The notes beneath the pieces were generated by a model, which made no database searches, was not told the DNA's origin, and saw only the letters and a program-made list of their open reading frames with translations. Both the position numbers and the translations under genes were made by a program. A stretch of 64,000 bases of DNA from assembly GCF_003350375.1 (NCBI RefSeq), contig NZ_QQAR01000008.1, positions 124,001 to 188,000 of the forward strand, in the 5' to 3' direction. Shown here piece by piece: positions 36,593-45,628 of this stretch; position 1 is the stretch's first letter, and every line of letters begins with the position of its first letter. The DNA comes from Flavobacterium sp. AG291 (lineage in GTDB: Bacteria > Bacteroidota > Bacteroidia > Flavobacteriales > Flavobacteriaceae).

Positions 36593-37782
36593 AAAAAGTA
36601 GTTTTAGCATACAGTGGAGGTCTTGACACCTCTTACTGCCTTAAATATTTAAAAAATGACCTTGGGTATGAAGTGCATACCCTGCTTATAAACACCGGAG
36701 GTTTTACCCCCGAGGAACTGACTAATATTGAAAAGAGAGCCTATGAATTGGGCTCTGCACAGCATACCAATCTAGATATAATAGATAAGTATTATGAAAA
36801 AGCAATCAAATACCTGGTATTTGGCAATGTGCTTAAAAATAACACTTATCCGCTTTCAGTAAGTGCTGAGAGGGTTTTCCAGGCATTGGAAACCGTTAGG
36901 CATGCCAAAAAACTAGGCGCAGATGCTATTGCTCATGGAAGCACCGGAGCAGGAAACGACCAGATACGTTTCGATCTTGTTTTTCAGACTATTGCTCCCG
37001 AAATGCAGATCATAACTCCTATCCGTGACCTGAAGCTAACCCGTCAGCAGGAGGTGGAGTACCTTCAGCAGAATGGTGTAGAATATTCGTGGGAAAAAGC
37101 ACAATACTCTATCAACAAGGGTATCTGGGGAACAAGCGTAGGAGGAAAAGAAACGCTTACGTCTGGTCAGCCGTTACCGGAAGAAGCCTATCCTTCCCCA
37201 CTTACAAAAGCAGGACAGGAAAAAGTTACGCTTCACTTTGAGAAAGGAGAGCTTGTTGGCCTTAACGGTACTTTTGAAAAACCGTCGCTTAACATCCAGA
37301 AGCTTGAAGAACTTGCTTCGGCTTATGCCATAGGTAGGGACATTCATGTAGGCGATACTATTATAGGTATAAAAGGACGTGTAGGCTTTGAAGCCGCTGC
37401 TCCGCTTATCATCATAAAAGCACACCATCTGCTTGAAAAACACGTACTGGGCAAATGGCAGCAGTACTGGAAAGAGCAACTGGGCAACTGGTATGGAATG
37501 CTTTTTCACGAAGGCCAATACCTTGACCCTGTTATGAGAAACATAGAAACTTTCCTTACTGACACTCAAAAAACAGTAACCGGAACGGTAACTGTTTCGC
37601 TGAAACCTTACCATTTTTCGCTTGACGGTATAGCATCGGAACACGACCTTATGAATAGTGGTTTTGGTCAGTATGGAGAGATTAACAACGCCTGGACAGC
37701 CGACGATGCCAAAGGCTTCATCAAGATTGTGGGCAACGCCCAGAATATCTATGCTCACGTAAACTCAGAGAGTTATGATTAA
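36589..37782 (+). CDS. argG: Argininosuccinate synthase
   Basis: 397 aa, normal length. Condenses citrulline with aspartate using ATP. The N-terminal P-loop-like pyrophosphatase motif SGGLDTS is at residues 9-15, and AHGSTGAGNDQIRFD is the conserved substrate-binding segment. It overlaps the GNAT gene by 4 bp and argC by 8 bp, placing it firmly in the operon. In many other bacteria argG lies elsewhere or with argH; its second place here follows the Bacteroidetes cluster pattern. Confidence 0.96.
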   Translation: MKKVVLAYSGGLDTSYCLKYLKNDLGYEVHTLLINTGGFTPEELTNIEKRAYELGSAQHTNLDIIDKYYEKAIKYLVFGNVLKNNTYPLSVSAERVFQALETVRHAKKLGADAIAHGSTGAGNDQIRFDLVFQTIAPEMQIITPIRDLKLTRQQEVEYLQQNGVEYSWEKAQYSINKGIWGTSVGGKETLTSGQPLPEEAYPSPLTKAGQEKVTLHFEKGELVGLNGTFEKPSLNIQKLEELASAYAIGRDIHVGDTIIGIKGRVGFEAAAPLIIIKAHHLLEKHVLGKWQQYWKEQLGNWYGMLFHEGQYLDPVMRNIETFLTDTQKTVTGTVTVSLKPYHFSLDGIASEHDLMNSGFGQYGEINNAWTADDAKGFIKIVGNAQNIYAHVNSESYD

Positions 37783-38752
37783 GGCAGGTGTCATTGGAGG
37801 ATCAGGTTATACAGCCGGTGAATTGTTAAGGCTTTTGGCTTACCATCCTCAGGCAGGAATTGATTTTGTATACAGTACCACAAACGCCGGAAAACCGGTA
37901 ACATCTGTGCATCAGGATCTGCTGGGAGAGGTGCACCTTAATTTTACAGACACCATAAATAGTAATGTAAATGTAGTGTTCCTATGCCTTGGTCATGGCC
38001 AGTCGAAAGCATTTTTAGCTGCAAATCCATTCTCTGTAAACACCCGAATAATTGATCTGGGTAATGATTTCAGACTCGAAAGCGATAGCCTGTTTGACGG
38101 AAAACAATTTGTTTACGGTTTACCTGAACTAAACAGAAAAGCTATTAAAAAAGCTAATTACATTGCTAATCCCGGGTGTTTTGCCACTGCCATACAGCTG
38201 GCACTTTTACCCTTGGCACAAAAGGGCTTATTACAAAACGATGTACATATAAATGCTACCACGGGAAGTACAGGCGCAGGAGTTCAGCCGTCGGCAACAT
38301 CGCACCATCCGTGGCGTACCGGCAATATGTCGCACTACAAGGCTTTTGAGCACCAGCACCTGGGTGAGATCAACCAGAGCCTTAAGCAACTGCAAAGCGG
38401 TTTTGAAAGCGAGTTGTTATTTATTCCTAACAGAGGGGATTTTACGAGAGGCATATTTGCTACGCTTTATACTCCGCTTACTGCTGATTTTGATAAAGTA
38501 CTACACATATACCAAGAGTACTATGCTAATGAGCCGTTTGTAAATGTAACAACTGACAGCATAAACCTGAAACTGGCCGTTCAGACCAACAAATGTTTTA
38601 TCAGTCTGGAGCAAAAAGGAAAATACCTGCTGATAACCTCTGTAATAGACAACCTGGTAAAAGGAGCATCGGGGCAGGCCATTGAAAACATGAACCTGAT
38701 GTTTGGCCTTGAAGAAAATACAGGGCTGAAATTGAAACCGGCAGGGTTTTAA
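37775..38752 (+). CDS. argC: N-acetyl-gamma-glutamyl-phosphate reductase
   Basis: 325 aa. NADPH-dependent reduction of the acyl-glutamyl phosphate to the semialdehyde. The Rossmann start is GVIGGSGYTAGELLRLL, and the catalytic Cys135 lies in IANPGCFATA. The C-terminal half contains the conserved RGDFTRGIFAT region. Start and argG stop overlap by 8 bp. Whether it uses the acetyl or succinyl form depends on the pathway variant discussed for the transcarbamylase. Confidence 0.95.
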   Translation: MIKAGVIGGSGYTAGELLRLLAYHPQAGIDFVYSTTNAGKPVTSVHQDLLGEVHLNFTDTINSNVNVVFLCLGHGQSKAFLAANPFSVNTRIIDLGNDFRLESDSLFDGKQFVYGLPELNRKAIKKANYIANPGCFATAIQLALLPLAQKGLLQNDVHINATTGSTGAGVQPSATSHHPWRTGNMSHYKAFEHQHLGEINQSLKQLQSGFESELLFIPNRGDFTRGIFATLYTPLTADFDKVLHIYQEYYANEPFVNVTTDSINLKLAVQTNKCFISLEQKGKYLLITSVIDNLVKGASGQAIENMNLMFGLEENTGLKLKPAGF

Positions 38753-38772
38753 CCACAAAAAAACAAAGAAAA

Positions 38773-39933
38773 ATGAGCAATTTATTTGACGTATATCCAA
38801 TATATAATATAACTCCGGTAAAAGCACTGGGAGCTAAAGTGTGGGACGATAAAGGACAGGAGTACCTGGATTTTTATGGTGGCCACGGCGTAATATCTGC
38901 AGGACATTCTCACCCTCATTACGTAAAGGCAGTGAGCGAACAGGTAGGTAAAATAGGCTTCTACTCTAACTCCATTGCTAATCCTGTACAGGAGGCACTG
39001 GCAACAAAACTGGTACAACAGTGCGACTACCCTGATTATACCCTTTTTCTGTGCAACTCGGGGGCTGAAGCCAACGAAAATGCACTAAAACTGGCATCTT
39101 TTCACACACAGAAGAAAAAAGTGATTGCTTTTAAAAAAGCTTTTCACGGTAGAACATCGGCAGCTGTTGCCGCTACAGATAATCCATCTATAGTAGCTCC
39201 GCTTAATGCAGGCCATGAGGTGGTTTTCCTGCCTCTTAATGATACAGCCTCATTTGATGCAGAAATCTCTAAAGGTCATATCTGCGCTGCAATTATTGAA
39301 GGCATACAGGGTGTAGGCGGACTTGATGAAGCCACTACCCTTTTCTTTAAACATATAGAAAAAGTCTGTAACACCAGTGGAACCGTATTAATTTTAGATG
39401 AAATACAAAGTGGTTATGGCCGTTCGGGTAAGTTCTTTGCACATCAGCACCACGACATAAAGCCGGACATTATCAGCCTTGCAAAAGGTATGGGCAACGG
39501 TTTTCCTATTGGTGGAATACTGATCTCTCCTAAGTTTAAAGCGTCCCACGGTTTGCTGGGCACTACCTTTGGCGGAAACCATTTGGCATCTGCGGCAGCA
39601 TTATCAGTACTCGAGATTATCGAAAATGAGAATCTTATCGACAATGTAAACGAGGTAAGCGCTTATTTTAAGGAATTGGCAAACCAGATTCCTGAAGTAA
39701 AAAATATAAAAGGCCGTGGCTTGATGCTGGGTCTTGAATTTGACTTTGAAGTGGGCGAACTAAGAAAGAAACTCATTTATAATGAGCACATCTTTACAGG
39801 CAATGCTTCGCAAAAGAACCTGCTTCGTATACTGCCACCACTATCGATAACAAAAGAAGATGTAGATGTATTTTTTAAAGGATTGAAGAACGCTTTGACA
39901 GCCATTGCTGTTGAGGCAAATGCAGAATTATAA
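38773..39933 (+). CDS. argD: Acetylornithine (or succinylornithine) aminotransferase
   Basis: 386-aa class III PLP-dependent aminotransferase. Features are NSGAEANENALKLA, the PLP-ring Asp209 in LILDEIQSGYGRSG, and the Schiff-base Lys238 in SLAKGMGNGFPIGG, followed by GTTFGGNHLA. It converts N-acyl-glutamate semialdehyde to N-acyl-ornithine. It lies 20 bp after argC and 11 bp before the transcarbamylase gene. In several other Flavobacteria proC is said to sit in this stretch; no proC is present here. Confidence 0.94.
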   Translation: MSNLFDVYPIYNITPVKALGAKVWDDKGQEYLDFYGGHGVISAGHSHPHYVKAVSEQVGKIGFYSNSIANPVQEALATKLVQQCDYPDYTLFLCNSGAEANENALKLASFHTQKKKVIAFKKAFHGRTSAAVAATDNPSIVAPLNAGHEVVFLPLNDTASFDAEISKGHICAAIIEGIQGVGGLDEATTLFFKHIEKVCNTSGTVLILDEIQSGYGRSGKFFAHQHHDIKPDIISLAKGMGNGFPIGGILISPKFKASHGLLGTTFGGNHLASAAALSVLEIIENENLIDNVNEVSAYFKELANQIPEVKNIKGRGLMLGLEFDFEVGELRKKLIYNEHIFTGNASQKNLLRILPPLSITKEDVDVFFKGLKNALTAIAVEANAEL

Positions 39934-39944
39934 TACCAAATACA

Positions 39945-40895
39945 ATGAAAAAATTCACTTCTGTTGATGATATTCAGGATCTTGACGAACTGATTTCATT
40001 GGCAAAAAAAATAAAAGCGGCTCCCTTTTCCGATTCCGAAAAAGGTAAAAATAAAACCCTAGGGCTTTTGTTCTTTAACCCAAGCCTGAGAACAAGGCTA
40101 AGTACCCAGAAAGCAGCGCTTAACCTGGGCATGAACGCCATAGTAATGAACCTTAACACAGAGGGATGGTCGTTAGAATTTGAAGACGGCGCCATTATGG
40201 ATGGTAATAGTGCCGAGCACGTTAAAGAAGCTGCACAGGTAGTTTCGCAGTACTGCGATATCGTAGCCATAAGAAGCTTCCCCACTCTTACCGACAAGAA
40301 AAAAGACGAGGAAGAGTATGTTATAAATGCTTTTCTAAAATATGCAAGTGTTCCGGTAATAAGCCTTGAAGGCTCTACCGAACACCCGCTTCAGGCTGTA
40401 GCCGATGCCCTTACGATACAGGAATATAAAACTACTGCAAGGCCTAAAGTGGTACTTACATGGGCTCCGCATCCTAAGGCTTTGCCGCATGCTGTGCCTA
40501 ACTCGTTTGTAAAAGTGATGAAAAAAGCCGATGTAGACTTTGTGATCACGCATCCTGAAGGCTATAACCTGAACCCTGAATTTACTCAAGGGGTTACCAT
40601 TACCCACAATCAGGATGAGGCTTTTGCCAATGCCGATTTTATCTATGCTAAAAACTGGAGCTCGTATGATAATTACGGACAGATTCTCAGCAAAGACCCA
40701 TCGTGGACTGTTACACCTGAGAAGATGGCACTGACCAACAATGCGAAATTCATGCACTGCCTGCCGGTGAGAAGAAATATGATCGTGAACGACGCGGTGC
40801 TTGACAGTGATGCATCTATAGTAATCCCACAGGCGAATAACCGTACGTATGCCGCACAGGCAATACTTACCAAAATACTTGAAAATGAAAAATAA
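39945..40895 (+). CDS. argF': N-acyl-ornithine carbamoyltransferase (AOTCase/SOTCase type)
   Basis: 316 aa. Transfers the carbamoyl group to N-acyl-ornithine rather than to ornithine. The carbamoyl-phosphate loop is SLRTR (47-51), in place of the STRT form of ordinary OTCases; HPLQ and HCLPVRR are also present. The specificity loop reads MDGNSAEH, with Ala90 where B. fragilis succinylornithine carbamoyltransferase has Pro90 and Xanthomonas acetylornithine carbamoyltransferase has Glu92. Ala fits the succinyl type better, by published mutant logic. The 3' end overlaps argB by 11 bp. Confidence 0.92.
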   Translation: MKKFTSVDDIQDLDELISLAKKIKAAPFSDSEKGKNKTLGLLFFNPSLRTRLSTQKAALNLGMNAIVMNLNTEGWSLEFEDGAIMDGNSAEHVKEAAQVVSQYCDIVAIRSFPTLTDKKKDEEEYVINAFLKYASVPVISLEGSTEHPLQAVADALTIQEYKTTARPKVVLTWAPHPKALPHAVPNSFVKVMKKADVDFVITHPEGYNLNPEFTQGVTITHNQDEAFANADFIYAKNWSSYDNYGQILSKDPSWTVTPEKMALTNNAKFMHCLPVRRNMIVNDAVLDSDASIVIPQANNRTYAAQAILTKILENEK

Positions 40896-41664
40896 GCCAC
40901 AGCTTACCGTTGTAAAAATAGGAGGCAATGTAATTGATGATGCTACAGCACTGGACAGCTTTCTTAAAGATTTTGCAACTATAAAAGGTGCCAAAATACT
41001 GGTACACGGCGGTGGAAAACTGGCTACCCGAACCGCAGAAAGTCTGGGCATTAAAGCTGTTTTTCATGAGGGACGCAGAATTACCGATGCCCCTATGCTT
41101 GAAGTAGCGGTAATGACCTATGCCGGATGGATAAACAAAAACATCGTGGCCAAATTACAGGCTCTGGGGGAAAATGCCATGGGCTTTACAGGAGCCGATG
41201 GCAACCTCATCCGTGCTAAAAAAAGAGAAAATACAACCATAGATTTCGGCCTTGTAGGCGATGTGGTCTCGGTAAATACAGAATTGCTTAATGCCCTTTT
41301 AATTCAGGATATAGCTCCCGTTTTTTGTGCTGTAACACATGATGGAAACGGACAGCTCCTGAACACCAATGCAGATACCATTGCCAGTCCATTGGCAGTG
41401 GCCTGCACTGGTTATTATGATGTAAAACTGTTATACTGCTTTGAGAAAAAAGGAGTACTGCTTGATGTAAACGATAAAGAATCGGTTATAAAAAGCCTTA
41501 CTTTTGAGCAATACAGTGAACTTAGAGAACATGGAGCCATACATAGTGGTATGCTGCCCAAACTCGAAAACTGTTTTGATGCCCTGAGTAAGGGTGTAAC
41601 CCAAATAGGGATTGGGAGTCCGGCAATGATAACCGGAGAAACCCATACCCTTATCACTTTATAA
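40885..41664 (+). CDS. argB: Acetylglutamate kinase
   Basis: 259-aa amino acid kinase family enzyme that phosphorylates N-acyl-glutamate. VKIGGNVID near the N-terminus and ILVHGGGKLATRTAESLGI form the phosphate- and substrate-binding loops. The C-terminal segment SGMLPKLENCFDAL carries the conserved Lys. The frame is open from 40849, but the ATG at 40885 puts the kinase motif at the usual distance from the N-terminus and gives a normal length. No N-terminal arginine-sensing helix is visible, so feedback inhibition of the hexameric type is unlikely. Confidence 0.93.
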   Translation: MKNKPQLTVVKIGGNVIDDATALDSFLKDFATIKGAKILVHGGGKLATRTAESLGIKAVFHEGRRITDAPMLEVAVMTYAGWINKNIVAKLQALGENAMGFTGADGNLIRAKKRENTTIDFGLVGDVVSVNTELLNALLIQDIAPVFCAVTHDGNGQLLNTNADTIASPLAVACTGYYDVKLLYCFEKKGVLLDVNDKESVIKSLTFEQYSELREHGAIHSGMLPKLENCFDALSKGVTQIGIGSPAMITGETHTLITL

Positions 41665-41676
41665 CCAAAACATTTT

Positions 41677-42759
41677 ATGGCCAATACATCCATACAGAAA
41701 CTTACGCATGAAGCCATTGCTTTGCTAAAACAACTCATAGCTACACCTTCATTTTCATCTGAAGAACAGAATACGGCATTGTTGATTGAAGCCTGGTTTA
41801 CGGCTAATGCTATTCCTTTTAATCGCGAAAACAATAACATCTGGGCATTCAACAAGAATTATAGCGAAGCACTGCCTACCCTACTGTTGAATTCTCACCA
41901 CGATACGGTTAAACCAAATCAGGGCTATACATTAGACCCTTTTGAACCTATCGTGAAAGAGGGTAAACTTTTCGGACTTGGAAGTAATGATGCAGGAGGA
42001 TGTCTGGTATCGCTTATGGCTACGTTCACTTATTTTTATGACGCTGAAAACCTGCCTTACAACATTGTAATGGTAGCTTCTGCCGAAGAAGAAAGTAGTG
42101 GCCCTAACGGGCTGAATAGTGTATTAAAACATCTGCCTACTCTTGATTGTGCCATTGTAGGTGAACCAACCGAAATGCAGCTCGCCATCGCAGAAAAAGG
42201 ATTATTAGTGCTGGATGTGATTGTAGAAGGAACTCCGGGGCATGCTGCCCACCCTAATGATAATGTATCTATTTACAATGCACTGGGCGTGGTGGAATGG
42301 TTCCGCGATTACCGTTTTGAAAAAGTAAGCGAAGTATTAGGCCCCATGAAAATGACGGTTACAGGGATTAGTGCCGGAAAACAGCATAATGTGATTCCTG
42401 CTGAATGCCATTTGGTTGTAGATGTCCGGGTAAATGACTGCTACTCTAATACAGAGGTATTAGAAATAATACAAAAAGAACTTGAAGGCAAAGCAACTGT
42501 AAAAGCACGTTCGCTACACCTCAACTCTTCATCAATAGACAAAAATCACCCTATAGTACAGGCCGGTATTGAATTAGGAAGAACCACCTATGGTTCGCCA
42601 ACATTGTCAGACCAGTCGGTATTATATTGCCAGTCGCTGAAGCTGGGACCGGGCAGTTCGCCAAGGTCGCACACGGCAGATGAATTTATATATATTAACG
42701 AAATTGAAGAAGGAATTGAACTCTATATAACCATACTGAGCAAATTCCTGAAACAGTAA
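41677..42759 (+). CDS. argE: Acetylornithine deacetylase (M20 metallopeptidase family)
   Basis: 360-aa zinc-dependent M20 hydrolase. The metal-binding pattern is visible: NSHHDTV (His74, Asp76), GSNDAGG (Asp105), and ASAEEESSG with the catalytic/metal Glu pair at 137-138. The LRR of substrate recognition is followed by the dimerisation domain (GKQHNVIPAECHLVVDVR). In this pathway it acts on N-acyl-citrulline, because the transcarbamylase works on acylated ornithine. It lies 12 bp after argB. Confidence 0.9.
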   Translation: MANTSIQKLTHEAIALLKQLIATPSFSSEEQNTALLIEAWFTANAIPFNRENNNIWAFNKNYSEALPTLLLNSHHDTVKPNQGYTLDPFEPIVKEGKLFGLGSNDAGGCLVSLMATFTYFYDAENLPYNIVMVASAEEESSGPNGLNSVLKHLPTLDCAIVGEPTEMQLAIAEKGLLVLDVIVEGTPGHAAHPNDNVSIYNALGVVEWFRDYRFEKVSEVLGPMKMTVTGISAGKQHNVIPAECHLVVDVRVNDCYSNTEVLEIIQKELEGKATVKARSLHLNSSSIDKNHPIVQAGIELGRTTYGSPTLSDQSVLYCQSLKLGPGSSPRSHTADEFIYINEIEEGIELYITILSKFLKQ

Positions 42760-42765
42760 ATATAA

Positions 42766-42782
42766 CGAAAGCCTGGCTTTCG
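42766..42782 (+). promoter_or_regulatory. Small intercistronic hairpin before argH
   Basis: CGAAAG-CCTGG-CTTTCG (the stem could extend by two pairs), 16 nt upstream of the argH ATG. It has no T-run and probably is not a terminator; it might affect argH translation or mRNA processing. Confidence 0.3.
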
Positions 42783-42798
42783 CATTAAAAGAATTACC

Positions 42799-44091
42799 AT
42801 GAAACTTTGGGAAAAAGGAATACCTACCGATGTAAAAACCGATATGTTTACGGTGGGTAATGATCGTGAACTTGACCTGCTTCTTGCAGAATATGACGTA
42901 ACTGGATCGATGGCCCATGCCAAAATGCTGGGCAGCGTTGGATTGCTTACCGAAGATGAAGTGCAGGACCTTGTAATGGCGCTTGAAGATATACTGACCG
43001 ACATAAAAAAAGGCGACTTTACAATTGAACAATCTTTTGAGGATGTTCACAGCAAGGTTGAATACCTGCTTATTGAAAAGCTTGGCGACACAGGAAAAAA
43101 AATACATACAGCACGTTCCAGGAACGATCAGGTTCTGGTAGACGTACACCTGTTCCTTAAAGCTGAACTTATAGCCATAAAACAACAAACTAAAGAACTT
43201 TTTGAGCTGTTGATGGCTAAGGCTGAAACGCATAAAGATGTTTTACTGCCCGGCTATACTCATTTTCAGGTAGCTATGCCATCATCTTTTGGCATGTGGT
43301 TTTCGGCTTATGCCGAAAGTTTTGTTGATGATGTTGTTATGCTTAATGCTGCACTCAATGTAGTCGACCAGAATCCTTTAGGATCGGCAGCCGGATATGG
43401 CAGTTCGTTCCCCATCAACAGGACGCTAACTACCCAGGAACTGGGATTCAATACCTTGAAATACAATTCTGTTGCAGCCCAAATGAGCAGAGGAAAGGCC
43501 GAAAAAACAACTGCTTTTGCCATGGCTTCGGTAGCAGGAACGCTGTCTAAACTTGCAATGGACATTTGCCTGTACCTAAGCCAGAACTTTAGTTTTATCA
43601 AGCTGCCACAGCACCTTACAACCGGAAGCAGTATTATGCCGCACAAGAAAAATCCGGATATTTTTGAACTAATACGAGGTAAATGCAACAAAATACAGGC
43701 TTTACCTTATGAACTCACACTTATAACCAACAATTTACCAAGTGGTTATCATCGTGATATGCAGCTATTAAAGGAAGGCTTGTTCCCGGCATTGCAAAAC
43801 CTGAAATCATGTCTGGAGATGGCTATTTTCAGTATTAAGGAGATAGAACCCAACAACGACATTCTTGACGACAAAAAATATGACTATCTCTTTACCGTAG
43901 ATGCCCTAAACGAATTGGTTTCCAGCGGAGTGCCATTCAGGGATGCATACAAAATTGTAGGCGAACAGGTAGAAAACAATTCTTTTGTCTCTCCAAAAGC
44001 CACCAAACACTCTCACGAAGGAAGCATAAACAATTTGTGCCTAAATGAAATACAGGCAAAAATGAATACCGCTTTGAGCTTTAACACATAA
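42799..44091 (+). CDS. argH: Argininosuccinate lyase
   Basis: 430 aa, slightly shorter than the E. coli enzyme. Cleaves argininosuccinate to arginine and fumarate. The fumarase/aspartase superfamily signature TTGSSIMPHKKNPD (274-287) includes the catalytic Ser278 region; HTARSRNDQ (103-111) and LPGYTHFQ are other substrate-binding blocks. It is the last gene of the arginine operon. Two hairpin terminators follow. Confidence 0.95.
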   Translation: MKLWEKGIPTDVKTDMFTVGNDRELDLLLAEYDVTGSMAHAKMLGSVGLLTEDEVQDLVMALEDILTDIKKGDFTIEQSFEDVHSKVEYLLIEKLGDTGKKIHTARSRNDQVLVDVHLFLKAELIAIKQQTKELFELLMAKAETHKDVLLPGYTHFQVAMPSSFGMWFSAYAESFVDDVVMLNAALNVVDQNPLGSAAGYGSSFPINRTLTTQELGFNTLKYNSVAAQMSRGKAEKTTAFAMASVAGTLSKLAMDICLYLSQNFSFIKLPQHLTTGSSIMPHKKNPDIFELIRGKCNKIQALPYELTLITNNLPSGYHRDMQLLKEGLFPALQNLKSCLEMAIFSIKEIEPNNDILDDKKYDYLFTVDALNELVSSGVPFRDAYKIVGEQVENNSFVSPKATKHSHEGSINNLCLNEIQAKMNTALSFNT

Positions 44092-44133
44092 CATTCTGTT
44101 TTTTGAGTAAGAAATAAACGTATGTACTAAAAT

Positions 44134-44155
44134 CAGGTATTTTTACCTGTTTTTT
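44134..44155 (+). terminator. Intrinsic terminator after argH (or operator-like inverted repeat)
   Basis: CAGGTA-TTTT-TACCTG followed by TTTTTT, 43 nt past the argH stop. The stem is short, and a close relative of the left part, AAATCAGGT(A/G)TTTTTAC, occurs at 50877 where no hairpin forms. It may therefore be a shared DNA motif instead of, or as well as, a terminator. Confidence 0.55.
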
Positions 44156-44171
44156 ATCAAAACACATGTTA

Positions 44172-44179
44172 TAGATTTG
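44172..44179 (+). promoter_or_regulatory. -7 element in the argH downstream region
   Basis: TAGATTTG matches TAnnTTTG exactly and lies about 70 bp upstream of a strong terminator, with no ORF in between. Confidence 0.45.
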
Positions 44180-44184
44180 CCGAT

Positions 44185-44280
44185 ATCCCAACCAACCATT
44201 TTTAAATGCAAGGTTAGACCATCCGTAAAATCCAATTACATAATTACTAATAAGCTTCCTTCCGGAAGCTTATTTTTTTT
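44185..44280 (+). ncRNA. Candidate small RNA of about 95 nt
   Basis: Bounded by the TAGATTTG promoter element at 44172-44179 and the strong terminator at 44249-44280. The sequence between has no start-to-stop frame of note. The family is not recognised; evidence is only the promoter-terminator pair. Confidence 0.35.
44249..44280 (+). terminator. Strong intrinsic terminator
   Basis: Perfect 11-bp stem AATAAGCTTCC (44249-44259) / GGAAGCTTATT (44264-44274), TTCC loop, then a run of T. It can end the arginine operon transcript and/or the candidate small RNA. From here to 44495 only AT-rich DNA, presumably carrying the promoter of the next gene, was seen. Confidence 0.85.
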
Positions 44281-44495
44281 CTATCCTATTACTAAACAAT
44301 TCAGATAACCCTCAATCTGAAACAAAGCTACCTCATCCATAAAAATTTAATTTTTGTGATACCCAAAAGAATAAAATGTGTTGCGTTTTATAATTTGATA
44401 CATGAAATAAAGGCAAAAAAAATACAACCATTCTAAAAAACTTATCTTTATGTAGCTGTTTATTTGCCATTTACCAACAATTATATGTTACAACC

Positions 44496-45617
44496 ATGAA
44501 ACTAACCAAACTTCTGACCTTGTTCTTATTTATTGTTTCTGCCCAAACCTTTGCACAGGTATATACCGATAAGGTAGTAGGTAAAAAAAACGAAGCCCTT
44601 ATCGACAGCCTTCAAACCAGCGAGTACCCTTATGTTTTGCCAATATGGGGAGAAAAAGCAACTAAAAAAGGATTTCAGTTACCCTACTCTGCCGGAGTAT
44701 CTGTCAACTACTTTTGGTCGAAGTCGGATCTGCTCATAGAAAACCTGAGAGTTGGTTTTAACAACGGACCTACGTTCAATCTGGACGAAGTAGTCCGCTT
44801 TAATGATGCCAGCGCCACTGCCGCCGCCATAACTGTAAGGCCTGATGTATGGCTTTTGCCATTTCTTAACATATATGGAATTTTTGGAAAATCGCATCTG
44901 GAAACCAATATTGGTGCCGGTATTTGGGTTCCCGACGGCAACAACAGCTGGAGTGAAGTAGCTAATTTTAAAACCAAGGCCAATTTTGATGCGGTAAGTA
45001 TGGGGCTGGGAATAACCCCAACAATAGGTGTTGCCGGAGGATGGTTTGCCCTTGACATGAATATGATGTGGACAGATATACCCGAACTGGACAAACCTGC
45101 TTTTAGCTATGTTTTTGGTCCCCGTTTTGGAAAAAGCTTTAAACTGAACAAACCTGAAAGTAATATTGTTGTTTGGGTAGGCGCCTTCAGGGTGCATATC
45201 AACGGGCAAACTACAGGTAATATAAAACTATCCGATATTTTTTCGCTTGAAAATGCGCAGGAAAAAGTAGACAACGGACTGGAAGCCGTAGCACAAAAGC
45301 AGGAATCCGTAGATACTTGGTGGGAAGGATTAACCCCTATACAGCAGGCAAATCCTGCTAACATTGCCAAACATGCAGCTGCTAACAGAGCGCTGGAAAC
45401 TGCCGGCAACTTCCTTAATGGCCTGGACGGTGCTTTAAGCACAGCAAGCAGTTCAACAGTTCAGTATGGCTTACATAAATCACCTAAAGACATGTGGAAT
45501 TTTATCATAGGGAGCCAATACCAGTTTAACAGGCATTATATGTTTAGGGCCGAAGTGGGTTTTTTAGGCAGCCGAACACAGGTTTTGGGTAGCCTACAAT
45601 ATCGTTTTGGACTGTAA
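44496..45617 (+). CDS. Predicted outer membrane protein of unknown function
   Basis: 373 aa with a signal peptide ending in QTFAQ (about residue 21). The mature part alternates hydrophobic and polar residues with repeated glycine-aromatic strands (GVSVNYFW, NIGAGIWVP, LGSLQYRFGL), and the C-terminal Leu after an aromatic strand fits an outer-membrane barrel. A segment at about 260-320 (ENAQEKVDNGLEAVAQKQE...) is instead helical and amphipathic, which is odd for a plain barrel and could form a plug or periplasmic helix. Family not recognised. It is followed after 11 bp by another barrel gene, so the two may act together. Confidence 0.6.
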   Translation: MKLTKLLTLFLFIVSAQTFAQVYTDKVVGKKNEALIDSLQTSEYPYVLPIWGEKATKKGFQLPYSAGVSVNYFWSKSDLLIENLRVGFNNGPTFNLDEVVRFNDASATAAAITVRPDVWLLPFLNIYGIFGKSHLETNIGAGIWVPDGNNSWSEVANFKTKANFDAVSMGLGITPTIGVAGGWFALDMNMMWTDIPELDKPAFSYVFGPRFGKSFKLNKPESNIVVWVGAFRVHINGQTTGNIKLSDIFSLENAQEKVDNGLEAVAQKQESVDTWWEGLTPIQQANPANIAKHAAANRALETAGNFLNGLDGALSTASSSTVQYGLHKSPKDMWNFIIGSQYQFNRHYMFRAEVGFLGSRTQVLGSLQYRFGL

Positions 45618-45628
45618 TAAATACTTTT

